From Paenibacillus cremeus (GTDB lineage Bacteria > Bacillota > Bacilli > Paenibacillales > NBRC-103111): a stretch of 64,000 nucleotides of DNA. The translations under genes and the position numbers were made by a program. Position 1 is the stretch's first letter; every line of letters starts with the position of its first letter. The DNA lies in assembly GCF_007786445.1 (NCBI RefSeq), contig NZ_VNJI01000028.1, positions 1 through 64,000 on the forward strand. The letters are read 5' to 3'. Below are positions 26,471-36,455 of the stretch, piece after piece. The notes under the pieces are model-generated. The model saw nothing but the letters and a program-made list of their open reading frames with translations. It did no database searches and was not told where the DNA came from.

Positions 26471-27493
26471 ATGAGCGATAGTATGGGAATTACTCCAATC
26501 ACAGAGTTCGTATGGGATCGGAGCATAAGAAACAGCAAGCGTAGCATCAGGCTGTCTCTTGGTGACGATACGGCATCCGAAGCTACAGAAGCGGCATGGC
26601 TCCCGGTGCTAGAAATCGCCGGAGCAGAGGAAGGACCTTCACTGTTGCTGCTTGCAGGCGTGCATGGTGACGAATACGAGGGGATTGAGTTGATAATCCG
26701 GCTTTTTCATCAACTAGCTCCGCATAAGCTCAAGGGCAATCTGCTTATGATCACTGCGGCGAACCCCTATTCTTATCGGGGGGGAACGCGTATGAGCCCG
26801 GAGGATGGGGTGAACCTGGCAAGAGCATTTCCAGGCAATGCCACAGGGACGGTCACCGAGCGGCTGGCTTATGAGCTTCATCACCGCTTTATCTCAAAAG
26901 CGGACTTTCTGCTGGATCTTCACAGCGGAGGCACCCAATATGCCGTAGCAACGCTGACGGGATATTATCATAATCCGTCCACGGCTTTCGGAAGAAGCTG
27001 CCGGGAAGCGGCAGAGGCTTTTGGTGCGAAGTTGTTGTGGGCACATGCGGAAATTGCTCCGGGCAGGTCTATCTCCTCCGCCCAATCGCTGGGCATTCCA
27101 TGGCTATATACAGAAGCCTTTGGCGGCAGAAGGATTAGACCTGAGGATCGGACATTTTTTTATGAGGGCACGCTGCGTTTACTGAAGCATTTGGGCATGT
27201 GCGACAATCCGGAAGTCGGTACCGGTGATGATGCGCCGGTGATTAGCCGGACGATCTATAGCGATGGCAACTTTGATCATTCCATGCTTTCGGAGACGGA
27301 CGGCTTCTTCATTCCCGAGGTTTCCCTGCTTGACGAGGTTCGGCAAGGCGATCGAATCGGAACGATATATCATCTGGATGGAACCGAGCTGCAGCAGGTT
27401 AAAGCCGAGACGGCTGGCATCGTCGTTATGCTACTTGGGACACCGGTGATCCGGAAGCAGGAGCCGGTCTATTTATTGGCAGCTTTGACTTAA
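26471..27493 (+). CDS. Succinylglutamate desuccinylase/aspartoacylase family deacylase
   Basis: A 340-aa zinc carboxypeptidase-fold deacylase. Zinc motif GVHGDEYEG (His65, Glu68) and third ligand LDLHSGG (His151). The family removes acyl groups from N-acyl amino acids (AstE, AspA). The C-terminal half ends in a beta-barrel/biotinyl-like part (VKAETAGIVVMLLGTPV), usual for this AstE-like branch. Ribosome-binding site AGAAAGGGGG. Together with the NagA-like and M81 enzymes it indicates an amide-linked acyl group in the substrate. Confidence 0.85.
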   Translation: MSDSMGITPITEFVWDRSIRNSKRSIRLSLGDDTASEATEAAWLPVLEIAGAEEGPSLLLLAGVHGDEYEGIELIIRLFHQLAPHKLKGNLLMITAANPYSYRGGTRMSPEDGVNLARAFPGNATGTVTERLAYELHHRFISKADFLLDLHSGGTQYAVATLTGYYHNPSTAFGRSCREAAEAFGAKLLWAHAEIAPGRSISSAQSLGIPWLYTEAFGGRRIRPEDRTFFYEGTLRLLKHLGMCDNPEVGTGDDAPVISRTIYSDGNFDHSMLSETDGFFIPEVSLLDEVRQGDRIGTIYHLDGTELQQVKAETAGIVVMLLGTPVIRKQEPVYLLAALT

Positions 27494-27516
27494 GCAATGA
27501 GGAGGAGGAGCGGGCG

Positions 27517-28437
27517 ATGACGAGGAGCAATTTGAACCAATTTAAGGGAATTCATGTGGCGATCAGCTCTTGCTATGACACAGAAGGCAATATTAGTACG
27601 GCGGCTGTAAGACGACTCATCCGATTTTTAATTGAGCGCAAAGTGAACGGTGTTTATGTAGGTGGCAGCACAGGCGAGGGGCTTCTTCAAACCGTGGATG
27701 AACGAAAGCAGGTACTTGAAGCTGTGATTCAGGAGAGTCGCGGTGAGATCACAGTGATGGCTCACATCGGAGCGATCAACACGAGGGACAGCGTTGAGTT
27801 GGCCGTTCATGCAGAGCGGGTAGGTGCCGATGCAGTATCCGCAGTGCCGCCGTTTTATTACCGGTACAGTGAAAAAGCTGTGCGTAAGCATTGGCAGGCT
27901 ATCCTCATGAGCTCAGATCTTCCTTTCATTATTTACCACATTCCCTCCACGACGGGATTTAGCTTAACGAGCGGACTACTAAGGGAAATGATTGAAGATC
28001 CCAAAGTGATCGGTGTCAAAATATCTTCTGGAAGCACCTACGAGTTGGAACGTTTTAAAGCGGTAGGAGGCGATGATTTTCTACTGTTCAACGGTCCAGA
28101 CGAACAATATTTAGCCGGTCGGATTATGGGGGCAGATGCCGGAATTGGTGGAACCTACGGAGTAATGCCCGAACTGTTTGTCAGGATGGAGCAGTTGTAT
28201 GCGGCCGGCCGGTTAAATGAGGCACAGAAGCTACAAACGGCAATCAATGACATTATTTCCGGACTGCTAGGTCTGCCAATTCATTCAGCGCTCAAAGAAC
28301 TGCTTCGCTTGCGCGGAGTGGACTGCGGGTCGGTTCGCGCCCCGATGGAGGAAATCACGGAGTCCCAACAACCGATGGTAGCCTTATTGCATGAGAAAAT
28401 TAGGGGAGCCATAGATACATTTATCCCAAACTCATAA
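27517..28437 (+). CDS. Dihydrodipicolinate synthase/N-acetylneuraminate lyase family aldolase
   Basis: A 306-aa class-I TIM-barrel aldolase with Schiff-base Lys168 (GVKISSG), Tyr140 (IIYHIPSTTGFSL) and GGSTGEG (49-55). The IPxxTG pattern after Tyr is closer to the sialic-acid lyase branch than to DapA. It would split a 2-keto-3-deoxy acid or make/break a C-C bond with pyruvate. Pyruvate may thus be an end product of the pathway. Ribosome-binding site GAGGAGGAG. Confidence 0.87.
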   Translation: MTRSNLNQFKGIHVAISSCYDTEGNISTAAVRRLIRFLIERKVNGVYVGGSTGEGLLQTVDERKQVLEAVIQESRGEITVMAHIGAINTRDSVELAVHAERVGADAVSAVPPFYYRYSEKAVRKHWQAILMSSDLPFIIYHIPSTTGFSLTSGLLREMIEDPKVIGVKISSGSTYELERFKAVGGDDFLLFNGPDEQYLAGRIMGADAGIGGTYGVMPELFVRMEQLYAAGRLNEAQKLQTAINDIISGLLGLPIHSALKELLRLRGVDCGSVRAPMEEITESQQPMVALLHEKIRGAIDTFIPNS

Positions 28438-28481
28438 TTTTTTAGCCAAACTAATACACCCCGGTGAGCGAGGTTATAGCT

Positions 28482-29732
28482 GTGAAAATGGTAAATCGTC
28501 ATTTTGTTATAACGTATTTGCTCATTTCTCTTTACGGGGTTGTTCTGACCATGTTGCTCGATTCTAGCATCTCAGCCTCTTTAATAATGCTTTTGGGAGG
28601 GTACGCTTTTCAGGCAGGCAGTGTCGATTCTCTGGTTAATCTGGGCGCTGTGCTCAGTGCCGTGTTCTCGGCGTATTTGCTTAGTCGATTCCGCTTCTAC
28701 AGGCATATGTTTCTTACTTTTAGCGTTTGCAGTCTGGTTAGCCTGACCGGGTTAGTGGTATGCCTGCTTGCAGCTTCGCCTCAGGTCGTGATCGGCATTA
28801 CGCTGCTCACCGTATTTTTATATTACTTTTTTACCGGTAGTGTATCTTTGCCCTTGTATGAACTCTTGAATCTGTTTGTAGACAAACGATCACGAATTGT
28901 GGTCATGAGCAACTGCTTGGCGATTGGCCAACTTGCCTCCATGTTCATGAGCTTAGGGATTGCATGGCTATTAAGCCTTCCTGCTTCGAATCCATTCCTT
29001 CATTACCGCTGGATTTTTGGAGTAGCCGTCCTGTTCTGTGGCCTTAATGCCTTAACGACGCTGCGACTAGAACGAGTAGAGGTTAACCGGGGAACTGCGG
29101 CACCGCTTCGCTTTAGCACGTTGTATGGCGAACAATTCACAGAACTTAGGCAAAACAAATCGCTTCAGCTCTTTATGGCGGCAGTCATCCTTTATGCCTT
29201 CAACTGGTCGGCCACCGGATTATTCATTGGGCTTGGCTACCGTGAGAATGCTGTGCGGATGAACGAGATTTTGGCTTCCGGCATTTTTGTCCGAACGTTC
29301 ATAAAGGCGGCATGCTATTATCTTTGCGGCCAACTCGCCAATCGATACGGTAATAAGTCGATTCTGATCGCGATCGGGATGGTGGGTTTAGCATCGCCTT
29401 TAACCTCACTCTTTTTACCAGTCGATTATTTCATTCTCATACTAATTGCTACAAACATAATGCCCATGGCTTATGTGTATTTCCTGAATCATTTGTTCGA
29501 CCGCTCCGATGAACTCACGTTTAAAGGGCGCTTTACGTTTTTTACATTGGCTGCGGTTCCGGCTACAGTAAGCATTCCGTTCCTTGGGGTACTCGTCGAG
29601 CGCCAGCCGGCCGTATTTGGACTTGTTATGCTGATCATTCAGCTTATTGGAATTACCTTAGTATGGAAGATCAAGACGGCGGAGGAAGAAGAAAGCGAGG
29701 CTTTACCCCAGATCTCACGGAAGGAGAGATAA
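28482..29732 (+). CDS. MFS transporter
   Basis: A 416-aa integral membrane protein with about 11-12 hydrophobic segments; start GTG 28482 with GCGAGG 8 nt upstream (another GTG at 28464 is in frame but poorly placed). No diagnostic substrate motif recognised; the layout is that of sugar/drug MFS carriers. Its presence beside a full ABC importer suggests either export of a by-product or uptake of a second form of the substrate. Stop is 2 bp before the IclR start. Confidence 0.82.
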   Translation: MKMVNRHFVITYLLISLYGVVLTMLLDSSISASLIMLLGGYAFQAGSVDSLVNLGAVLSAVFSAYLLSRFRFYRHMFLTFSVCSLVSLTGLVVCLLAASPQVVIGITLLTVFLYYFFTGSVSLPLYELLNLFVDKRSRIVVMSNCLAIGQLASMFMSLGIAWLLSLPASNPFLHYRWIFGVAVLFCGLNALTTLRLERVEVNRGTAAPLRFSTLYGEQFTELRQNKSLQLFMAAVILYAFNWSATGLFIGLGYRENAVRMNEILASGIFVRTFIKAACYYLCGQLANRYGNKSILIAIGMVGLASPLTSLFLPVDYFILILIATNIMPMAYVYFLNHLFDRSDELTFKGRFTFFTLAAVPATVSIPFLGVLVERQPAVFGLVMLIIQLIGITLVWKIKTAEEEESEALPQISRKER

Positions 29733-29734
29733 TC

Positions 29735-30547
29735 ATGAAGGAAACCGAAGAAAAACAAGAACGGTATACCATCCAATCCATCGATAAAGCGCTGGATTTA
29801 GTCGAACTGCTTGCCGAGCGGGGATCACTTAGCCTGATAGAGCTGACAGAACTTCTAAACCAGCCTAAGTCCTCAACCTACCGTATCCTCCTGACCTTGG
29901 AGAACCGGGGAGTGATCGCCCGCAGCGACGAGGACGGTAAGTACTGCCTTGGTTACAAGCTGCTCCTGGTGACCAAGCATTTATTGGAGCGCAACAATAT
30001 CCGAACTGCTGCCTTTCCTGAGATGAAAAAGCTCTCAGATCTATTCGGCGATACGGTCAACCTGGGGGTACTTCTGGATGGAGAAATTATGTATCTGGAA
30101 ATCATCGAGAGTATCCATGCTTTACGGATGACGGATTCCGTTGGATCAAAATCACCATTTCACGCAACAGCGATGGGCAAAGCCATTACGGCCTATCTTT
30201 CGGAGCAACAGCTGGAACAGCTGATGGACCAATTCGGTCTGCCCCCATTCACACCGCAGACAATCACTTCGAAGGTACGTTTCCGCCAGGAGCTGGAGAA
30301 GGTGCGTAGTGAAGGCTATGCGATCGATGACCAAGAGATTGTCGAAGGAGCTCGCTGTGTTGCTAGTCCTATCTTCGGAATGTTCGGACAGGTGTACGGC
30401 GCGATCAGCATCTCCGGCCCTATGCACAGATATACGGCGGATAAAATTCCAGAGTTGTCCCGGCATGTGGCCGCCGCTGCTGCAGCCGTTTCGTTAAAAC
30501 TGGGCCATGTATTGACGCCAGCTGCAGATCCGAACCTCCAATTTTAA
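29735..30547 (+). CDS. IclR family transcriptional regulator
   Basis: A 270-aa regulator; ATG 29735 behind AAGGAGAG, although the frame opens at 29663 inside the MFS gene. Winged HTH at about 12-70 (IDKALDLVELLAERGSLSLI then ELTELLNQPKSSTYRIL), followed by the GAF-like effector domain with GARCVASPIFGMFGQVYGAISISGP typical of IclR. It is the only regulator inside the 31-kb run, so it is the best candidate for its control; a candidate operator is the 22-bp palindrome at 22200. Confidence 0.92.
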   Translation: MKETEEKQERYTIQSIDKALDLVELLAERGSLSLIELTELLNQPKSSTYRILLTLENRGVIARSDEDGKYCLGYKLLLVTKHLLERNNIRTAAFPEMKKLSDLFGDTVNLGVLLDGEIMYLEIIESIHALRMTDSVGSKSPFHATAMGKAITAYLSEQQLEQLMDQFGLPPFTPQTITSKVRFRQELEKVRSEGYAIDDQEIVEGARCVASPIFGMFGQVYGAISISGPMHRYTADKIPELSRHVAAAAAAVSLKLGHVLTPAADPNLQF

Positions 30548-30674
30548 AACTATGGTTTTATTTTTGGCCCCAAACGAACATATTTCATTTCAGCCCTTCG
30601 TATAGATACGATAGCAGAAGCTTGGATGGTGTCGAATGATTCGAGAGCAAGCCATTAAGATTAGGGGGTTAGCC
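30548..30674 (+). promoter_or_regulatory. Possible internal promoter region before the ABC importer
   Basis: 127 nt between the IclR gene and the binding-protein gene, one of the larger gaps of the run. It contains the 14-bp palindrome TCGTATAGATACGA (30599-30612) and AT-rich DNA, which would suit an internal regulated promoter. No clear -35/-10 pair could be chosen. Confidence 0.3.
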
Positions 30675-32369
30675 ATGAAAAGAGTATGGATCGCACTGCT
30701 GTCAGTCATGATGTTTGCGGGATTTTTAGTCGCATGCACCAGTACGAGTACGAATACACCCGCTCCAGGCTCCGCCAAAAAGGAAACGCCTGGTGCCACG
30801 CCGGCGGATTCCGCGCCGAAAAATTCAACCCAACCGATGCCTGAAGCGACAGGCGAAAAGCTGCTGCTGACGAACTGGGGGCCGGATGACAAATTTGGTG
30901 CCTCCTGGGCGGATTACGGCGGCTTTATGAAAACCAACCTATTCCGCCGTTTGCTGATGCTCAATGAAAAAGGCGAGCCGGTGGAAAAGGACCTGGCCAA
31001 GGATTACACCGTTTCTCCTGATGCACTCACCTATACCTTCACGCTTCGCGACGATGTTAAGTGGCATGACGGCGTAAGCTTTACCGCAGAGGATGTCCGA
31101 TGGAGCTTGGCGACCGCTATTAAGTCCACTTCAATCAACGCCATCTTCTCCGGTGCCTTTAGCAAAATCGTAGGCGCCGATGACTGGAAGACGGGAAAGG
31201 CAAATAATTTAAGCGGGGTTACCGTCGATGGCAATAAGGTCACGATCAAGCTGACCGAGCCGGTAGGGGTGTTCCTGTTGACGATGGCGCAATGGCCGCC
31301 TTACCCGAAGCATTTGCTAGAGAAAGAGGATCCGGCGAAAATCCATTTGTCTTCGTTCTGGGAGAAGCCGATAGGCAACGGACCGTATAGACTGACCGAG
31401 GTAGTACCGAACAATTATGCGATCATGGAAATTTTTAAAGACTTCTACGGCTCGAAACCAAAAATAGAAAAAATTAAACTGCAAACGATGACCGAGGATA
31501 AAATCGTGACGAAAACGCAAGCCAACCAATTGGATTATATTTCCGTCATGAGCCTGGACCAAGTCAATGAAGCGCTTAAAAATCCGGCATACAAAGCGTA
31601 TCCTGTCGATATTTTCTTTGATCGTTACCTGCAGGCCAACATGATGGGAGCGGACGGCAAGCCGAACAAAAAAATTGCGGATTTGCGAATCCGTCAGGCA
31701 CTGCTTTATGCGATCGACCGGAAGGCATTGGCCACGAAGCTGTTTAAGGGGCAGGCGGAGCTGCTCGAAACGAAAATTCCAACGAAATTGCCGGAGTACA
31801 ACAAAAATGCGGTGACGTACCCGTACGATTTGGAAAAAGCGAAAAAGCTGCTGAAGGACGCGGGCTTTGATTTCAACCAGCCGGTCAAGCTGCAATATTA
31901 TTACACGGATCAGCAAACCGTCGATCTGATCGATACGATCAAATATTATTGGGAGCAGGCCGGTGTCAAGGTAGAAACCTCGCTTATGAAGGGCAACCTG
32001 CTGGAGCTCATTTATACGAAGCGCGATTATGACTTTCTGTATGCCGGACTTTCCGCTATGGCTCTTGAGGAAGCGTACGGACTTTTCCATACGGATAGCC
32101 CGCTTGGCATGCAGGTCTTCGGCGGAGCCAAAGATAAATGGGATCCGCTCATTGACGACCTTAGAAGAGCTACCGATCCCCAGAAGCGCAAAGAAGCCGT
32201 AGGTAAGCTGCAGGACATGGAAAGCCAATTTTTATGGCATATGCCGCTCTTCTCGCTGAAGCAGTATGTGCTAGTGAATGAATCCCGGTTGAAAACAGCC
32301 GGCATTTTCGGCAATGAATGGACCAACTATGACCGGCAGCAGCAAAATTGGGAGCTTAAAGTGAAATAG
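30675..32369 (+). CDS. Peptide/opine-type ABC substrate-binding lipoprotein (family 5)
   Basis: A 564-aa lipoprotein; ATG 30675 with AGGGGG upstream; signal peptide MKRVWIALLSVMMFAGFLVAC with lipidated Cys21, followed by a Thr/Pro/Ser linker. The mature domain is an SBP_bac_5 protein (DppA/OppA type), visible in LAKDYTVSPDALTYTFTLRD and KWHDGVSFTAEDV. This family binds peptides, opines, oligosaccharides or nickel. Followed by a hairpin and the permease genes. Confidence 0.92.
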   Translation: MKRVWIALLSVMMFAGFLVACTSTSTNTPAPGSAKKETPGATPADSAPKNSTQPMPEATGEKLLLTNWGPDDKFGASWADYGGFMKTNLFRRLLMLNEKGEPVEKDLAKDYTVSPDALTYTFTLRDDVKWHDGVSFTAEDVRWSLATAIKSTSINAIFSGAFSKIVGADDWKTGKANNLSGVTVDGNKVTIKLTEPVGVFLLTMAQWPPYPKHLLEKEDPAKIHLSSFWEKPIGNGPYRLTEVVPNNYAIMEIFKDFYGSKPKIEKIKLQTMTEDKIVTKTQANQLDYISVMSLDQVNEALKNPAYKAYPVDIFFDRYLQANMMGADGKPNKKIADLRIRQALLYAIDRKALATKLFKGQAELLETKIPTKLPEYNKNAVTYPYDLEKAKKLLKDAGFDFNQPVKLQYYYTDQQTVDLIDTIKYYWEQAGVKVETSLMKGNLLELIYTKRDYDFLYAGLSAMALEEAYGLFHTDSPLGMQVFGGAKDKWDPLIDDLRRATDPQKRKEAVGKLQDMESQFLWHMPLFSLKQYVLVNESRLKTAGIFGNEWTNYDRQQQNWELKVK

Positions 32370-32387
32370 CGCCAGCTCAACCTTAAA

Positions 32388-32437
32388 CGGTAAGGCGTCA
32401 GCCCCAACATTCGCCGGCGCCTTACCGATTCTATTTT
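32388..32437 (+). terminator. Attenuator hairpin between binding-protein and permease genes
   Basis: CGGTAAGGCG (32388-32397) and CGCCTTACCG (32418-32427), a perfect 10-bp stem followed by ATTCTATTTT. Such intra-operon hairpins usually lower permease expression relative to the binding protein. Confidence 0.7.
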
Positions 32438-32459
32438 ACTCGTTGAGGAGAGGGTTGCG

Positions 32460-33416
32460 TTGTTAAACTACTTCACGTTCCGATTCTTATCAATCTTTCC
32501 GATGTTGTTTCTCGTACTCGTCCTCATCTTCATAGGCTTGCAGCTAACTCCCGGCGATCCGCTAACCTACATGATCCCGCCCGAGGTACTCAGTTCAGCG
32601 AATTTCGATTTGGCGGCCTACAAGAAAGCCATGGGACTTGACGCTCCGGTATACATCCAGTTTTTTCATTGGTTTACGGATCTTGTGCAAGGTAAGCTCG
32701 GCTACAGTTTGGTGGACGGATCCAATATTGCCAAAATGATTTCCAATCGTCTGCCTGCGACCTTAGCGCTGGCGGCTGCCGCATTGATTATATCTTCAGT
32801 ACTCGGCATTCTTCTGGGTCTCTTATCCTCTATTAGACAAAACTCGTCTACGGACTACGCCAACACGGTCATCGGCATTATCGGCATCTCGATCCCAGAG
32901 TTTTTCATCGGCATCTGTGCAATTCAAATCTTTGCGATCAAGCTCGGCTGGCTCCCGATCGGAGGGCAGTACGAGTACGCGGACTCAGGCATCATCGATC
33001 GGCTTCGGCATTTACTGATGCCTTCACTTGTGCTTGGCTTTGCCCTGACCGCCGCATTGATGCGGTATACGCGGGGCACCATGCTTGATGTGTTGGGGAA
33101 GGATTACATCAAGACGGCGCGCAGCAAGGGACTTCCCGAATGGAAGGTCAACTTGAAACATGCCTTCCGCAATGCACTGATGCCCGTAGTTCTGCTGCTC
33201 TGCTTTCGGCTCCCGTTATTAATCGGAGGTACCGTCATCATCGAGAGTGTATTCGGGTGGCCGGGCATGGGTGGAATGATCCTAAACGCAGTGTCGGCGA
33301 AAGATTACCCCGTCGTGATGATTACGACGATGATGACAGCTTGTATGGTTCTATTTGCCAGCTTTCTTGTCGATCTGCTAACCGCATTGCTAGATCCGAG
33401 AGTGCGTTTTGAATAA
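32460..33416 (+). CDS. ABC transporter permease (DppB/OppB type)
   Basis: A 318-aa permease with about six transmembrane helices, starting at TTG 32460 after GAGGAGAGG. It has the N-terminal FLSIFPMLFLVLVLIFIGLQ helix and the GDPL segment typical of OppB, and the ARSKGLPEWKVNLKHAFRNA coupling loop. Partner of the next gene. Confidence 0.93.
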   Translation: MLNYFTFRFLSIFPMLFLVLVLIFIGLQLTPGDPLTYMIPPEVLSSANFDLAAYKKAMGLDAPVYIQFFHWFTDLVQGKLGYSLVDGSNIAKMISNRLPATLALAAAALIISSVLGILLGLLSSIRQNSSTDYANTVIGIIGISIPEFFIGICAIQIFAIKLGWLPIGGQYEYADSGIIDRLRHLLMPSLVLGFALTAALMRYTRGTMLDVLGKDYIKTARSKGLPEWKVNLKHAFRNALMPVVLLLCFRLPLLIGGTVIIESVFGWPGMGGMILNAVSAKDYPVVMITTMMTACMVLFASFLVDLLTALLDPRVRFE

Positions 33417-33466
33417 GCAGTTGTGGTATGGTCCAGCAAATTAGCCGGAGAAGGGGGAGCCTATCT

Positions 33467-34327
33467 ATGGAAGCGACAGCAGCAAAATCCAGCCTGGCAT
33501 TAAGAAATTGGGAGAAGCTTAGACGTAACAAACTGGCTATGATCGGATTTTCGATCATACTACTGATGCTGCTGTGCGCCATTTTGGCCCCGGTCTTGAC
33601 CCCCTTTCAACCTGATGAGATCGATCTTGGCAATCGTCTGATGCCGCCATCTTCTGAGCACTTACTCGGAACGGATAAAATCGGACGGGATGTGCTCACT
33701 CGCATTCTATACGGGGCGAGAATCTCGATTTTCATCGGTTTGAGCGGAGCTCTGGGCGGGGCAGTGATCGGTACAGTGCTCGGCTGCTTCAGCGGTTATT
33801 TGGGCGGTTGGCTCGACAAGCTGCTGCTGCGTATTTCCGAGTTGTTTATGACATTCCCGCAACTGATTCTGATCTTAATCTTGGTGGTCTACATTGGCCA
33901 GGGCTTGTTTAATCTTATCTTTATTTTTGCGGTAACCGGATGGACAGGAACGTACCGGCTTGTGAGGGGAAGAGTTCTATCTCTACGGGAAGAAAGCTTT
34001 GTGGACTCCTGTCGTGCCTTTGGAATCGGGGAGATGTCCATCATGTTCAGGCATATTTTACCCAATACATTAAGCCCTGTGATTGTGACCGTGACACTAT
34101 CCACTGCAGGCTACATTCTTGCGGAATCGGGCCTTAGCTTTCTCGGGCTGGGCGTCCCATCGGGGATTCCGACATGGGGAAATATTATTAATGCGGCCAA
34201 GGCGGTCGATGTCATCCGTAACAATCCATGGCTATGGTTACCTCCCGGCTTTGCTATCTCCCTGTTCGTTCTAGGTGTCAATTTTTTTGGAGACGGGCTT
34301 CGGGATGTGTTGGACCCTAACCAATAA
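33467..34327 (+). CDS. ABC transporter permease (DppC/OppC type)
   Basis: A 286-aa permease. ATG 33467 follows GGGGGAG by 7 nt, preferred to ATG 33428. OppC-like features: LLGTDKIGRDVLTRILYGAR (the GTD.xGRD motif) and loop CRAFGIGEMSIMFRHILPN. About six helices. Confidence 0.93.
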   Translation: MEATAAKSSLALRNWEKLRRNKLAMIGFSIILLMLLCAILAPVLTPFQPDEIDLGNRLMPPSSEHLLGTDKIGRDVLTRILYGARISIFIGLSGALGGAVIGTVLGCFSGYLGGWLDKLLLRISELFMTFPQLILILILVVYIGQGLFNLIFIFAVTGWTGTYRLVRGRVLSLREESFVDSCRAFGIGEMSIMFRHILPNTLSPVIVTVTLSTAGYILAESGLSFLGLGVPSGIPTWGNIINAAKAVDVIRNNPWLWLPPGFAISLFVLGVNFFGDGLRDVLDPNQ

Positions 34328-34356
34328 AAATGCAATCCCGAGGGGAGAGATGAGGC

Positions 34357-35361
34357 TTGTCCACCGTCGATGATTTGATTCTGAAGGTTGATAATTTGCA
34401 AACGCAGTTTGACTTGGGCAGAAGAGTGGTGCGAGCCGTGAACGGCGTCTCGTTTAACGTCAGAAAAGGTAGGACACTGGGGATCGTTGGTGAAAGCGGC
34501 TGCGGCAAAAGCGTGACGGCACACTCGATTTTACAGCTGCTGCCCAGGCTAGGGAAAATAACAGAAGGAAGCATCACTTACTATAAGGACCAGCAGGAAG
34601 TCGTGCTCAGCCAGCTTAAGCGCAATGGAACAGCGATTCGTTCCATACGTGGCAAGGAGATCGGCATGATTTTCCAAGACCCTATGGCCTCTCTTAACCC
34701 GGTGTATACGATAGGGGATCAAATTTGTGAAAATTTGCAGCAGCATGAACCAATTTCACGTAAGGAAGCGATGGAGAAAGCCGTTGAGATGCTGACGTTA
34801 CTCGGTATTCCGAAGGTCTCAGCCCGGATGAAGGATTACCCGCATCAATTTAGCGGGGGGATGAAGCAGCGTGTCATGATCGCCATGGCCATGGTATGCA
34901 AGCCTAGACTGTTGATCGCCGATGAGCCTACCACCGCACTCGATGTCACGATCCAGGCGCAAATTCTGGAATTGATGAAGGATGTGCAGGCCCAATACGG
35001 CACGTCCATTATTCTAATTACACATAATATGGGCATCGTCGCCGATATGGCGGATGATGTCGCTGTGATGTATATGGGACGGATTGTAGAGTTTGGCTCC
35101 GTGCGCCAGGTGCTGGGTTCACCACAGCATCCATATACGCAAGCGTTACTCCGATCCGTACCGGTGCTTGGCATTGACCCGAATGCAAGGCTTCAAACCA
35201 TCCGGGGAAGCACACCGGATCCATCCGAAAAGCTAGAAGGCTGTGAATTTGCACCCCGCTGCGACTATGCAGCGGATCGCTGCAGAACAGTTCCGAGTGA
35301 GTCGATATTGCCTGACGGCCACCGTGTGAGATGCTGGAACTGCAGAGGAGGAATCGCATGA
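34357..35361 (+). CDS. ABC transporter ATP-binding protein (DppD/OppD type)
   Basis: A 334-aa ATPase starting at TTG 34357 after GGGGAG. Walker A GESGCGKS, signature FSGGMKQR, Walker [13 protein letters not shown], and the C-terminal oligopeptide/dipeptide ATPase extension with the four-Cys cluster region ([14 protein letters not shown]). It overlaps the next gene by 4 bp. Confidence 0.95.
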   Translation: MSTVDDLILKVDNLQTQFDLGRRVVRAVNGVSFNVRKGRTLGIVGESGCGKSVTAHSILQLLPRLGKITEGSITYYKDQQEVVLSQLKRNGTAIRSIRGKEIGMIFQDPMASLNPVYTIGDQICENLQQHEPISRKEAMEKAVEMLTLLGIPKVSARMKDYPHQFSGGMKQRVMIAMAMVCKPRLLIADEPTTALDVTIQAQILELMKDVQAQYGTSIILITHNMGIVADMADDVAVMYMGRIVEFGSVRQVLGSPQHPYTQALLRSVPVLGIDPNARLQTIRGSTPDPSEKLEGCEFAPRCDYAADRCRTVPSESILPDGHRVRCWNCRGGIA

Positions 35362-36404
35362 CGGCAAGTCTAAATACGCCAGAGGTGCTGCTTGAAATTA
35401 AGGATATCAAAAAATATTATCCGGTTTATAAGGGCCTCTTCAAAAAAGAGGTCGGTCAGGTCAAAGCGGTTGACGGTGTCAGTGTGTATGTCCGCAGGGG
35501 GGAGACGCTTGGTCTAGTTGGTGAAAGCGGTTGTGGCAAAACGACGCTTGGCAAATGTCTAGTCAGGCTGCATATGCCCACCTCCGGCGAAATGCTGTAC
35601 AACTATGGCCGGAGTGAAAGCAGTAACGGCAGCGCGCAACTGCGCGATATTTTAACATTAACGCGACACGAAAGCTTTGAAGTTCGCAAAAGAATTCAAA
35701 TTGTATTCCAAGACCCGTATTCCTCGTTAAATCCGGTCAAAACCATTTATGCTTCCTTTGACGAGCCGCTCCGTATTCATGGCATGGGCAGTAAATCGCA
35801 GCGTAAGGAGATCATCGCCCAGGTGCTGGAATCGGTCAATTTACGGTCGGATTATATGTACCGGTATCCGCACGAATTTTCCGGCGGGCAGCGGCAGCGC
35901 ATTTGCATAGCCCGGGCGCTGTGCATACAGCCCGAGCTAATGGTTTGCGATGAGCCAGTTTCAGCGCTCGATGTGTCGATTCAGGCACAGGTTCTGAATC
36001 TGATGAAGGATTTACAGCGACAATTGAATTTAACCTATATTTTCATTGCACATGATCTCAGTGTGGTGAAGTACATGAGCGATAGAATCGCGGTAATGTA
36101 CCTAGGGCAAGTGGTGGAAATTGCCGCTTCGGACAGCTTGTACGCATCACCACAACATCCCTATACAGAGGCACTCTTATCTGCAGTCCCTACGCCGGAA
36201 CTAGACCGGCCCAAAGAAAGGATTGTGCTGAAGGGGGAGGTCCCAAGCCCAATCGATCCTCCAAAGGGCTGCCGATTTCATCCTAGGTGTTCAAAGTGTG
36301 AGGCCATTTGCCGGACGGAGGCGCCAACGCTTCGCCGGGTCGCAGGCGCAAAGGATCATTATGTTGCATGTCATCTAGCCGATACCCTTCCGACGATGCT
36401 GTAA
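35358..36404 (+). CDS. ABC transporter ATP-binding protein (DppF/OppF type)
   Basis: A 348-aa ATPase; ATG 35358 in the 4-bp overlap, GAGGAGG upstream. Walker A GESGCGKT, signature FSGGQRQR, Walker [13 protein letters not shown], and C-terminal Cys-rich extension [14 protein letters not shown]. Completes a five-gene importer (30675-36404). Confidence 0.95.
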   Translation: MTASLNTPEVLLEIKDIKKYYPVYKGLFKKEVGQVKAVDGVSVYVRRGETLGLVGESGCGKTTLGKCLVRLHMPTSGEMLYNYGRSESSNGSAQLRDILTLTRHESFEVRKRIQIVFQDPYSSLNPVKTIYASFDEPLRIHGMGSKSQRKEIIAQVLESVNLRSDYMYRYPHEFSGGQRQRICIARALCIQPELMVCDEPVSALDVSIQAQVLNLMKDLQRQLNLTYIFIAHDLSVVKYMSDRIAVMYLGQVVEIAASDSLYASPQHPYTEALLSAVPTPELDRPKERIVLKGEVPSPIDPPKGCRFHPRCSKCEAICRTEAPTLRRVAGAKDHYVACHLADTLPTML

Positions 36405-36455
36405 AAGAAACGGTGCGAAGTGCCGGCGTTTAGTGAATGACAAGGAGAGAACCAA

